A DNA stretch of 45,399 bases from Bacillus sp. AFS059628. Its GTDB lineage: Bacteria; Bacillota; Bacilli; Bacillales; Bacillaceae_G. Positions 8,597 to 15,611 of the stretch are shown here, piece by piece (position 1 is the first letter of the stretch; each line of letters opens with the position of its first letter). The position numbers and the translations under genes are program-made. The stretch covers positions 7,613 through 53,011 of the forward strand of contig NZ_NVEC01000050.1 of the NCBI RefSeq assembly GCF_002571225.1, given 5' to 3'. Below the pieces are notes generated by a model. It was given only the letters and a program-made list of their open reading frames with translations, was not told where the DNA came from and made no database searches.

Positions 8597-8673
8597 GGCG
8601 ATGGAGTTCGCCATAATCGCTGCTTAGCTAATGACTCCTACCAGTATACATACTGGTAGGAGTCTATTTTTTT
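8597..8673 (+). promoter_or_regulatory. Fluoride riboswitch (crcB motif) with terminator
   Basis: The sequence GGCGATGGAGTTCGCC opens the aptamer, followed by an AATCGC-type core and GCTAATGACTCCTA, the crcB-motif pattern. The last aptamer bases are the left arm of a perfect 13-bp terminator stem, ACTCCTACCAGTA / TACTGGTAGGAGT (8634-8663), followed by a T-run to 8673. Fluoride binding is expected to stabilise the pseudoknot and prevent terminator formation, turning on crcB. Identification is supported by the two crcB genes immediately downstream. Confidence 0.95.
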
Positions 8674-8702
8674 GAGCAAACTATTTTAAAGAGGTGAAGA
8701 TA

Positions 8703-9107
8703 TTGATTTATATTATCGTTGGCATTGCCGGTATATTAGGAGCACTCTCTCGTTATTATTTAAGCCTTACTATTCATACTTCATGGCATCATTCATTTCC
8801 ATTAGCTACATTACTTATTAACTTAGCTGGCTGCTTCTTATTAGCTTGGCTAACTACGTATATCGCTCGGAGAAATATCTTTTCTTCACAGATTATCACA
8901 GGCATTGGAACTGGATTTATCGGTTCCTTTACGACGTTTTCGACATTCAGTGTAGAAACTGTGCAATTAATCCATCATTCTGAATGGAGTACGGCTTTCT
9001 TATATGTATCATGCAGCATACTTGGTGGTCTCATTATGTCTGCTCTTGGCTATACACTAGGTGATTTCTTAATTAAGAAACACCTTACGGAAGGTGATCA
9101 CTTATGA
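8703..9107 (+). CDS. crcB1: Fluoride channel CrcB/Fluc, first subunit
   Basis: A small four-helix membrane protein that exports fluoride. Fluc channels are dual-topology dimers with two pores lined by Phe residues. Visible family motifs are GALSRYYLS near the N-terminus, [19 protein letters not shown] in the second helix, and [17 protein letters not shown], which holds the sodium-site and Phe-box residues of helix 3. The start is uncertain. The TTG at 8703 has AGAGGTG six bases upstream; a GTG at 8694 would add three residues and overlap that ribosome site. The stop overlaps the start of the second crcB by four bases. Expression is under the fluoride riboswitch. Confidence 0.93.
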   Translation: MIYIIVGIAGILGALSRYYLSLTIHTSWHHSFPLATLLINLAGCFLLAWLTTYIARRNIFSSQIITGIGTGFIGSFTTFSTFSVETVQLIHHSEWSTAFLYVSCSILGGLIMSALGYTLGDFLIKKHLTEGDHL

Positions 9108-9460
9108 TGGAAGCTTTATTAGTAGCAATAGGCGGTTTTTTCGGTGCGATTACACGATTTACAATTAGCAATTGGTTTAAAAAAAGAAATAAAACTTCCT
9201 TTCCAATTGCTACATTTCTCATTAATATAACAGGTGCATTTTTACTCGGATATATAATTGGCAACGGTGTCTCTACAAGTTGGCAATTATTATTAGGTAC
9301 TGGATTTATGGGAGCCTTCACTACATTTTCAACGTTTAAATTAGAATCTGTTCAGCTTCTCAATCTAAAAAAATGTAGCACACTCCTTTTATACATAAGC
9401 ACTACTTACATAATCGGTATTCTCTTCGCATTCCTTGGAATGAAACTAGGCGGAATATAA
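9104..9460 (+). CDS. crcB2: Fluoride channel CrcB/Fluc, second subunit
   Basis: The second Fluc subunit (118 residues, four membrane helices) is translationally coupled to the first through an ATGA overlap at 9104-9107. Motifs parallel those of the first copy: [10 protein letters not shown] at the N-terminus, [18 protein letters not shown], and [17 protein letters not shown]. Two adjacent, sequence-divergent crcB genes in Gram-positive bacteria are usually read as subunits of a heterodimer with fixed opposite orientations; that is inferred here from the pairing. An ATG at 9107 is an equally possible start. Confidence 0.93.
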   Translation: MMEALLVAIGGFFGAITRFTISNWFKKRNKTSFPIATFLINITGAFLLGYIIGNGVSTSWQLLLGTGFMGAFTTFSTFKLESVQLLNLKKCSTLLLYISTTYIIGILFAFLGMKLGGI

Positions 9461-9462
9461 AG

Positions 9463-9494
9463 AAAGAAAGCGACTCTAATCAGTCGCTTTCTTT
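9463..9494 (+). terminator. Terminator after crcB2 (usable in both directions)
   Basis: A perfect 13-bp stem, AAAGAAAGCGACT / AGTCGCTTTCTTT, with a 6-base loop begins 2 nt after the crcB2 stop. It abuts the stop of the convergent small gene at 9494, so it can serve both strands. Confidence 0.9.
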
Positions 9495-9730
9495 CATAAG
9501 AAATATGTCCCGCCATACGGAATAGAAAATAAGCCCATTGGTTGCACATCGTAATGTACACTTTGCATCGGAAGCTGTGAGTACGACATATACGGTCCTT
9601 GCATCATTTGTGCAAAATATGCTTGTTGCTGCATTTGAATTGCTTGATTCACAGCATGAATTGTCCCCTGAGCTCCTGCCAGTGTAATAGCTGCCCCCAC
9701 TTGTCTACCACTATAAAAATAATGATTCAT
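9494..9730 (-). CDS. Small Gln/Met/Tyr-rich hypothetical protein
   Basis: A 78-residue protein I do not recognise. The N-terminal half (GRQVGAAITLAGAQGTIHAV) could form a helix. It is followed by a Q/M-rich stretch (QAIQMQQQAYFAQMMQG) and a Tyr/Pro/Gly-rich tail ending GGTYFL. It has no charged clusters, membrane helix or signal peptide. The composition recalls small spore-coat or surface structural proteins of bacilli, but that is only an impression. The stop codon sits against the shared terminator with crcB2. Confidence 0.55.
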   Translation of the reverse strand: MNHYFYSGRQVGAAITLAGAQGTIHAVNQAIQMQQQAYFAQMMQGPYMSYSQLPMQSVHYDVQPMGLFSIPYGGTYFL

Positions 9731-9833
9731 TATGATTCAGCTCACTTATTATTTTTCTTCCATATAGTATGTTCCTATTTTATAGTGAGTATTTTGTCCT
9801 GATTAATGGATCCCTCACTACTTAAACTTCATT

Positions 9834-10046
9834 TTATCTATTACTTTTTTTCAGCTTTGAAGCAATAAATTCAAATAGTAATACACCAATACCACTCAAG
9901 AATAATACATAACTTATCGGTACTAGGAAAAAGAAAGGTTCTTCAAGAAACCCATTCGCCCCCACTTTACTATTTGAAGCATGTATAGTTAAAGAAATGA
10001 TCGCTAAAATCATGAAAGAAATAGATACTACGTATTTATTTATCAT
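9834..10046 (-). CDS. Small two-helix membrane protein, DUF3955-like
   Basis: A 70-residue protein with two hydrophobic helices (about residues 4-25 and 42-62) joined by a segment reading ANGFLEEPFFFLVPI. That segment resembles the core of the DUF3955 family of small bacterial membrane proteins; the family's function is unknown. The start at 10046 is chosen over an upstream in-frame ATG at 10067 because GGAGGAG lies about eight bases before it. It ends with a basic KLKKSNR tail, expected to be cytoplasmic. Confidence 0.65.
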   Translation of the reverse strand: MINKYVVSISFMILAIISLTIHASNSKVGANGFLEEPFFFLVPISYVLFLSGIGVLLFEFIASKLKKSNR

Positions 10047-10168
10047 TTCACATTCTCCTCCATTCATATAATTATCCTTAGACTGTTAACATCATACTAC
10101 CTAAAAACACATTAAAATTCAATAATTATTTATCGTTTAACAATAAAAATTTATCTAAATTTAAAACA

Positions 10169-10210
10169 AAAAGGTTTGCGAAGCATCTTGCATTGCCTCA
10201 CAAACCTTTT
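10169..10210 (-). terminator. Terminator of the ABC-F/MFS operon
   Basis: The ten-base arms AAAAGGTTTG and CAAACCTTTT (10169-10178 and 10201-10210) flank a second inner stem. They lie 13 nt past the MFS stop on the minus strand. Confidence 0.88.
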
Positions 10211-10223
10211 CAAACATACATAT

Positions 10224-11417
10224 TTATACTTCAAATCCCTTGCTTACTACAACATATATCGCACACAATAATACGAATATCCCAGCTGAAATTAACAAAA
10301 TTTCTACACTAAACATATCAGCCAATGGGCCAAATATTATCATTCCTAAAGGAAGCGCGCATGAATTAGCGATTTGTACAAGACTAAACATTCGTCCGTG
10401 CATGGAAGGTTCTACTTTTTCCTGCAATAACACGTTAACCGGTGTATTGAAGCACGGCATTGTTATACCAATTAAAAAGTTAAATACTAAATACATAATA
10501 AATACCGGAGCGATTCCTAGTCCAATCATAAGCAGTCCATACAACGCACAAGCTAGCGCTGTTGTATGCATACGATTACGAAAACCACCCCACGCTGCAA
10601 TCAATATGCCACCGGCTGCCGCTCCCGCACTAAAAGTCATCTCGCTAGCAGTAAGTCTCCACATTTCTGCACCGAAAGAACGAGTTACCATTAAAGGTGT
10701 TAAAAAGGCAGCTGGACTTATTAAAATCATGACAATGATTAATAAAACGAGTAGCCTTTTAATAAATATATTTTCTTTTAAATAAGCAAAGCCTTCTTTT
10801 ATGCCTTGTAGATTAGATTTTTGCTTACTCTCTGCATTCACATGTCTCTCCACTTGAATGATAAACATAATACTAATTCCAATCATAGCCGTAATAACAT
10901 CAATAAAAAATGTCGTTTCAATACTAGCAATAGAAAGAATTGCAGCACTTGCTGCTGGAGAAAGAAACATAATTAAAGATGTAATACTGCTATTCATCCC
11001 ATTTACTTTCATAAGGTAATCTTTCGGAACGATTTGTGGGATTAATGCATTCACAGCTGGCGTTTGTACCCCTGTCCCAGCTGAACGAATGAGTAATACT
11101 ATAAAAAGTAACCAAATACTTTTATATCCTGTTAAAAATAAAATTGCTAAAATTAATGTAGCAATTGCTATAACCCCGTCCGATAACATAATCATCTTTT
11201 TACGGTCGTAACGATCAATCCAAACACCTGCAAATAAAGAAATCGCAATTTGTGGTAAGAAACCGGAAACAGTTGAAATGGTCAACATTAACCCTGACGA
11301 TGTCGTTAAGGTGATATACCATATAATCGCGTACTGTACGAGAGATGAACCGAATAACGAAATCGTTTGAGCGGTCAAAAATAATATAATTTTCGTTTTC
11401 CAATTGTTTTCAATCAT
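10224..11417 (-). CDS. MFS exporter, Mef-like drug efflux protein
   Basis: A major facilitator protein of about 397 residues with twelve predicted membrane helices. It shows the MFS loop motif DRYDRKK after helix 2 (about residues 67-73) and motif-C-like segments, in the MFS_3 branch that includes macrolide exporters Mef(A)/Mef(E) and EntS-like exporters. The ATG at 11417 is chosen because AAGGGGGTG lies eight bases upstream; a GTG at 11426 overlaps that site. It starts 5 nt after the stop of the ABC-F gene. This mirrors, in reverse order, the mef-msr(D) pairs of streptococci, so efflux of a ribosome-targeting compound is plausible. Its substrate is not shown by the sequence. Confidence 0.82.
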   Translation of the reverse strand: MIENNWKTKIILFLTAQTISLFGSSLVQYAIIWYITLTTSSGLMLTISTVSGFLPQIAISLFAGVWIDRYDRKKMIMLSDGVIAIATLILAILFLTGYKSIWLLFIVLLIRSAGTGVQTPAVNALIPQIVPKDYLMKVNGMNSSITSLIMFLSPAASAAILSIASIETTFFIDVITAMIGISIMFIIQVERHVNAESKQKSNLQGIKEGFAYLKENIFIKRLLVLLIIVMILISPAAFLTPLMVTRSFGAEMWRLTASEMTFSAGAAAGGILIAAWGGFRNRMHTTALACALYGLLMIGLGIAPVFIMYLVFNFLIGITMPCFNTPVNVLLQEKVEPSMHGRMFSLVQIANSCALPLGMIIFGPLADMFSVEILLISAGIFVLLCAIYVVVSKGFEV

Positions 11418-11422
11418 ACGTT

Positions 11423-12970
11423 TCACACCCCCTTAACTAATCCTGTCTCTATATTAAAAATACTATCTGCCCAATCAAGATAAAAACTTGCTTCGTGAGA
11501 TACAAGTATAATGCTGCCCTTAAACTTAATTAGTGCCTTTTGCAAAGCTTCCTTCGCTTCTGCATCTAAATGATTTGTCGGCTCATCTAAAATTAAGAAG
11601 TTACAAGGTAATAGTAATAATCCGCACAGTTTCACCTTCGATTGTTCACCACCACTTAACGTACAAATTTCTTGCGAAACGTGCTTATCCTTCACACCAC
11701 ATGCAGCTAAATGATGGCGTATTTCTTTCATATTCAGTTTAGGAAACTGCTCCGAAATAATTTGAAGCGGCGTTAAAGAATCATTACTCCAATTTAAATC
11801 TTGCTCATAATATCCAATCTTTATTTGCTCTGAAAAGTGAAACTCTCCAGAAATACTAGCAATATTTCCAACGATTGTTTTTAACAAAGTAGATTTCCCT
11901 ACTCCATTGAAACCTGTAATAACAAGTTTTTGTCCACCCATTACTGAAAAATTCAACTTTGGTAAGAGAGCAAAATCGTAACCAACTTCAAGATTCTTTA
12001 CTTCAAGAACTGTCTGAACTGAAATGGGAAGTTCCCGAAAATGAATAGACGGTTTATGAGTAAAACTTGGTGGCGCAATTCTTTCCATACGTTGCAACTG
12101 CTTTCTACGTCCCTGTGCTATTTTAGAATTTACTCCAGCAATATTTCTACGAATATACTCTTCCGTTTTTTCAATTTTCTTTTGTTGTGCATAATATTGA
12201 CGAATATAATCTTTTCGCAAATGCTCCTTTTGTCTTACAAAATCCGAGTATTTTCCGTAATACTTCTTCACCGTTCCAAACTCTACATCACATATGCAAG
12301 AAGTTACCTTTTCCAGAAAATCAAAATCATGTGATACGACAATAAACGCTCCTTCAAAATTCATTAAATAATTAGCAAGCCACTCCACATGCTCTTTATC
12401 AAGAAAGTTTGTCGGTTCATCTAGTAATAAAATATTAGGCTCCTCTAATAAAAGCTTCGCTAAAATTACCTTTGCACGCTGCCCTCCGCTTAATTCACCA
12501 ATAACACGACCCATCCCAATCGCATCAATACCTAAACCGGCTGCTACCTTATTTATTACACTTTCTACTGAATAAAAATCACGAGCTTCCAGCTGCTCTT
12601 GTATTTCAGCCGCTTTCAATAGTTGATTCTCATCTCCAGTCATCGCACTTTCTTCATATAACTTGTTCATTCTATCTTCCATTTCATACAAATCATTAAA
12701 GGCTCGCTTTAAATATTGTGAAATAGTATAGTTACCATCAATTTCTGCATATTGATCAAGATGTCCAATTTGAATATTAGGGTGCCACTTAATGCTCCCC
12801 TTATCAGAAATAATTTCCCCCACCAATATTTTCATTAACGTACTTTTTCCTGCACCATTCTGTCCAACAATCCCCATATGCTCCCCTTTATGCAAATCAA
12901 AAGAAGCATTTTCGTATAATACTTTATCTATAAAACTATGTGATAAACTTTCAACTTTAAGTAAACTCAT
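11423..12970 (-). CDS. ABC-F ATPase, putative ribosome-protection protein
   Basis: A soluble protein of 515 residues with two ABC domains and no membrane segment, the ABC-F layout. Walker A motifs are at about 36-44 (GQNGAGKST) and 353-361 (GFNGVGKST). Signatures are LSGGQRAKV (about 160-168) and LSGGEQSKV (about 439-447). Walker B motifs are LLLDEPTN and LILDEPTN. A basic, helical interdomain linker lies at about 235-320; in ABC-F resistance factors this linker enters the ribosome and displaces the drug. Cotranscription with a Mef-like exporter and an attenuator-type leader with its own leader peptide favour antibiotic resistance over a housekeeping ABC-F. It could still be a translation factor of the YdiF/YfmM kind. 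The ribosome site is GAGGAA before the ATG. Confidence 0.85.
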   Translation of the reverse strand: MSLLKVESLSHSFIDKVLYENASFDLHKGEHMGIVGQNGAGKSTLMKILVGEIISDKGSIKWHPNIQIGHLDQYAEIDGNYTISQYLKRAFNDLYEMEDRMNKLYEESAMTGDENQLLKAAEIQEQLEARDFYSVESVINKVAAGLGIDAIGMGRVIGELSGGQRAKVILAKLLLEEPNILLLDEPTNFLDKEHVEWLANYLMNFEGAFIVVSHDFDFLEKVTSCICDVEFGTVKKYYGKYSDFVRQKEHLRKDYIRQYYAQQKKIEKTEEYIRRNIAGVNSKIAQGRRKQLQRMERIAPPSFTHKPSIHFRELPISVQTVLEVKNLEVGYDFALLPKLNFSVMGGQKLVITGFNGVGKSTLLKTIVGNIASISGEFHFSEQIKIGYYEQDLNWSNDSLTPLQIISEQFPKLNMKEIRHHLAACGVKDKHVSQEICTLSGGEQSKVKLCGLLLLPCNFLILDEPTNHLDAEAKEALQKALIKFKGSIILVSHEASFYLDWADSIFNIETGLVKGV

Positions 12971-12993
12971 TTTTATTCCTCTTTTCCTGAAAT

Positions 12994-13039
12994 TAAAAAA
13001 AGCAGAGAGATAGCGTCATTCGACACTAGCCCTCTGCTT
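12994..13039 (-). terminator. Attenuator terminator in the ABC-F leader
   Basis: On the minus strand AGCAGAG, an inner stem and CTCTGCT form a hairpin followed by seven T residues. The U-run ends 23 nt before the ABC-F start codon. Its position inside the 5' leader rather than after a gene marks it as a regulatory terminator. Confidence 0.9.
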
Positions 13040-13041
13040 CG

Positions 13042-13163
13042 TGGTTTTTCCTATACTACTCCAATTTACAGTAAAGACTCATCGGAATAATATACACAAA
13101 GGGCCATAGACAAAGCATTGTCTATGGCCCCTTAATCTATTTTATACACCAGCGGAAAAACCA
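13042..13163 (-). promoter_or_regulatory. Central hairpin and bracketing stem of the ABC-F leader
   Basis: A perfect 13-bp stem, GGGCCATAGACAA / TTGTCTATGGCCC (13101-13113 and 13118-13130), stands mid-leader with a weakly U-rich tail on the minus strand, so it may act as an early terminator. It is bracketed by a 10-base perfect complement: GGAAAAACCA at 13154-13163 and TGGTTTTTCC at 13042-13051. Pairing of these would create a large closed domain just upstream of the final terminator. Confidence 0.7.
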
Positions 13164-13230
13164 TAACGAAATAAGCATAGATAAACTATACTTTTTTCAA
13201 AAAGTTATTCAGCCGATGAATATAGGGGAT

Positions 13231-13326
13231 TTATGCCCCTTGATTAAGCTCCGTACAACGCTTCACCGTATACATTTGTGCGGAGCAAAGTTTTCTAATG
13301 AGTTTTACAAATTTTATATAAAGCAT
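13231..13326 (-). CDS. Leader peptide of the ABC-F/MFS operon (31 residues)
   Basis: A short reading frame starts with ATG at 13326 and stops with TAA at 13231-13233. It has an excellent ribosome site AAGGAAGGTG (complement of 13333-13342) six bases upstream. The peptide starts MLYIKFVKLIRKLCS, is basic in its first half and ends ELNQGA. Its codons for residues about 14-27 lie inside a hairpin formed by CTCCGCACAA and TTGTACGGAG (13248-13286). A ribosome stalled in this frame by a drug would open that hairpin, as in the leaders of erm, msr(D) and vmlR. The stop codon sits in a small GGGGCATAAATCCCC stem. The specific stall site is not known. Confidence 0.75.
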   Translation of the reverse strand: MLYIKFVKLIRKLCSAQMYTVKRCTELNQGA

Positions 13327-13356
13327 GTTCTGCACCTTCCTTAATACTTAAAAGGG

Positions 13357-13386
13357 ATTTTAGCATACAGTTTTACGAAGCGTCAA
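13357..13386 (-). promoter_or_regulatory. Promoter of the ABC-F/MFS leader
   Basis: On the minus strand -35 TTGACG (complement of 13381-13386) and an extended -10 TGCTAAAAT (hexamer complement of 13357-13362) are spaced by 18 bp. The transcript should start near 13350, giving a leader of about 380 nt. Confidence 0.75.
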
Positions 13387-13407
13387 CATTACTTCCAAAT
13401 CATTTAA

Positions 13408-13923
13408 CTATTTGCTTTCAAAATATTGCTTCTGAAACATACACATTCTTATCGCATTATGATAGTTGCCATCCACGAAAAACTCGTCGAGAAGTTCTCC
13501 TTCTACCATAAATCCAACTTTTTTATAAACGTGTACAGCTTTTTCATTCTCTTTATCAACAACTAAATACAGTTTATGCATATTTAATACAGAAAAAGCG
13601 TAATCCATCGCTAAACGCGTCGCCTCTGCTGCATAGCCATATCCTTGATAATTCGGATCAATAATAATCTGGAATTCTGTTCTACGGTGAATATAATCAA
13701 TTTCCACTAACTCAACTAATCCAACCATCTCATTATCTTTCTGTAGGATAAAACGCCGTTCACTCTGATCATGTATATGTTTATCGTATAAATCCTGCAG
13801 CTCCACAAATGCCTCATATGGCTCTTCAAACCAATACGACATAATATGTGCATTATTATTCAGTTCATGTACGAACTTTAAATCTTCTCGCTCTAATGGA
13901 CGTAACTTCAATTCCTGATTCAT
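13408..13923 (-). CDS. speG: Spermidine/spermine N-acetyltransferase SpeG
   Basis: A cytosolic GNAT enzyme that acetylates spermidine and spermine with acetyl-CoA and so limits polyamine toxicity. The sequence closely follows the E. coli SpeG pattern: [15 protein letters not shown] at the start, [13 protein letters not shown] and [15 protein letters not shown] (the region of the allosteric polyamine site), then [19 protein letters not shown] carrying the acetyl-CoA pyrophosphate loop. [19 protein letters not shown] follows, and the C-terminal NAIRMCMFQ. The predicted length is 171 residues. The ATG at 13923 is preferred because GGAGG lies eight bases upstream; an in-frame upstream start at 13938 overlaps that site. 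It is a single gene upstream of the ABC-F leader. Confidence 0.92.
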   Translation of the reverse strand: MNQELKLRPLEREDLKFVHELNNNAHIMSYWFEEPYEAFVELQDLYDKHIHDQSERRFILQKDNEMVGLVELVEIDYIHRRTEFQIIIDPNYQGYGYAAEATRLAMDYAFSVLNMHKLYLVVDKENEKAVHVYKKVGFMVEGELLDEFFVDGNYHNAIRMCMFQKQYFESK

Positions 13924-14032
13924 TTCTATAACCTCCAAGTAAAAGAAACCTCTTCACTTAATTTCTCAATTTTTTTCAATTTCAAACGCCCTAATTTCAT
14001 TGTAAACTTTCAAGTAACTTGAAGGTCAAGAC

Positions 14033-14066
14033 ATAAAAAGTAGTGCAAACTTATGTCTGCACTACT
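14033..14066 (-). terminator. Terminator of psiE
   Basis: The stem AGTAGTGCA / TGCACTACT (14039-14047 and 14058-14066), with a TTTTTATGT tail on the minus strand, overlaps the psiE stop codon. Confidence 0.8.
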
Positions 14067-14466
14067 ACTCTTTTCTCAAATCTCTCATATTCGATATGTA
14101 TAAAGCAATGACTAAAACAAGAATGGATCCTGCATATAACAACGTCTCCATCGGTTCCTCATGAGATACAATAATTAAACGAATTAACGCCGTAATTCCG
14201 ATATAAATAAAATAACGTAACGGGAAATGATAATTCGACTTAAAATACTTAATAATCAATGCGATGAACTCGAAGTATAAGAAATAGACGATGATGCTCT
14301 CAACCAATTTATACGATGTATATTCCTTTGTTGAAAATATGTATTGAATAAATGTGATAGTCTCGTTAATTAAAAAGATAGATAAGACAATAGATAATAT
14401 AATTAACGCTATATTCAATATCCACTGTAAAACGCTAGCTATGTAATGATCGATATTAAACTTCAT
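14065..14466 (-). CDS. psiE: PsiE family membrane protein (phosphate-starvation-inducible)
   Basis: A 133-residue integral membrane protein with four hydrophobic helices, in the PsiE family named for phosphate-starvation induction in E. coli; the molecular function is unknown. Recognisable elements are an N-terminal amphipathic start ([16 protein letters not shown]), the loop [22 protein letters not shown] between helices 2 and 3, and a conserved [10 protein letters not shown]-like tail. It appears to be monocistronic. No Pho box was identified in the upstream region, so phosphate control here is not shown. Confidence 0.8.
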   Translation of the reverse strand: MKFNIDHYIASVLQWILNIALIILSIVLSIFLINETITFIQYIFSTKEYTSYKLVESIIVYFLYFEFIALIIKYFKSNYHFPLRYFIYIGITALIRLIIVSHEEPMETLLYAGSILVLVIALYISNMRDLRKE

Positions 14467-14800
14467 TTCACACTCTCCCTCACGTAAATACTTATTTATT
14501 ATAGCAAAATTATAATTGGAGGTGGGTTAAATTATATTTCTCGCCTTTGTCGTTCTTTCACAATCATCTTTAGCCCCCCTAAAAATATATTGACGATTCG
14601 ACAGAGAATATCGACTTACCGATAAAAAACGATACAACATACAACCCGCCTTATCCCGAGTATATCACCACACCGAAAATCGCACTGTAAGCATAATGTT
14701 ACTTCTCCCCTTTTGATTACGACATTTTAAAAATGTGAGAATAACATTCACGATATGTAAAAGAGCTTTTTTATAAATGCAACCTCATAGGCAATCGCAC
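14467..14800. other. Intergenic stretch between psiE and the iron-uptake operon
   Basis: Roughly 330 bases with no supported gene. A small inverted repeat, ACATTTTAAAAATGT, is seen near 14732. The rest shows no feature I can name, apart from possible promoter sequence for psiE, which I could not resolve. Confidence 0.4.
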
Positions 14801-14841
14801 AAAAAAGCTGCTGCCTATAAAATATAGACAGCAGCTTTTTT
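14801..14841 (-). terminator. Terminator of the fat-type iron-uptake operon
   Basis: The perfect stem AAAAAAGCTGCTG / CAGCAGCTTTTTT (14801-14813 and 14829-14841) lies 18 nt after the ATPase stop and works in either orientation. Confidence 0.93.
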
Positions 14842-14858
14842 GCATACTCATTTTGTAA

Positions 14859-15611
14859 CTAATAAACAGCGATTGGGCCATAAGGACCTTTAATAATTTC
14901 TATTTTTGTTTCAAAAATATGTGTCAAAAGTGTTGGGTCCATAACCTCTTCTACTGTTCCAAAAGCAGCAATTTGTCCATCTTTCATAGCACAAATTTTA
15001 TCAGAGTATTTCGCTGCAAAATTTATGTCATGCATAACAGTCAAAATTGTTCTTCCGAATTCATTAGCTGCACGTCTCAAATGCTCCATCATTTGAACAG
15101 AACGTGCAACATCAAGGTTGTTCAGAGGCTCATCCAACAGCACATATTCAGTCTCTTGGCACAATACCATGGCTACATATGCCCTTTGTCTTTGACCACC
15201 AGAAAGCTCATCTAAATATCTATTCTCTAAACTAGTTAAATCTAAGAAATCGATATATTTAGAAATGATAACTTCATCTTCTTTCGTTAACCTTCCCTTC
15301 GAATACGGAAAGCGCCCAAATCCAACTAATTGTCTAACAGTAAGTCTCGTTACAAAATGATTTTCTTGTCGCAATATAGTCAAAACTTTTGCTAAGTCTT
15401 TTGATTTGGATTCAGAAACATCCATATTCGCTACTTGGATTTGACCTTCATCCATATCTAAAAGTCTTCCGATCATCAAAAGTGTCGTAGACTTTCCAGC
15501 GCCATTTGGTCCAATTAAAGAAGTAAAGCCCGCTTTTGGTATTTCAATATCCAAAGGTCCTATTTTCACCTTATCAGTATAGAACTTTTTAACATTATCG
15601 ATTTTTATCAT
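14859..15611 (-). CDS. fatE: Iron-siderophore ABC transporter ATPase (FatE/YclP-like)
   Basis: The ATP-hydrolysing subunit of a type II (BtuCD-like) importer. Walker A GPNGAGKST is at residues 34-42, the Q-loop RQENHF near 81, the signature LSGGQRQRAYVAM at about 136-148, Walker B VLLDEPLNNLD at about 157-167, and the switch His in LTVMHDIN near 190. Length 250 is normal for FepC/FhuC-type ATPases. Its start overlaps the stop of the second permease by four bases, so the operon is translationally coupled. By gene order and neighbourhood this corresponds to the petrobactin system fatBCDE of B. anthracis and yclNOPQ of B. subtilis. The substrate itself is inferred. Confidence 0.85.
   Translation of the reverse strand: MIKIDNVKKFYTDKVKIGPLDIEIPKAGFTSLIGPNGAGKSTTLLMIGRLLDMDEGQIQVANMDVSESKSKDLAKVLTILRQENHFVTRLTVRQLVGFGRFPYSKGRLTKEDEVIISKYIDFLDLTSLENRYLDELSGGQRQRAYVAMVLCQETEYVLLDEPLNNLDVARSVQMMEHLRRAANEFGRTILTVMHDINFAAKYSDKICAMKDGQIAAFGTVEEVMDPTLLTHIFETKIEIIKGPYGPIAVY

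Noticed and set aside
10240-10785. A 181-residue plus-strand open frame
   Set aside because: It lies entirely antisense to the MFS exporter, which has clear membrane helices and family motifs; the antisense product has no recognisable features.
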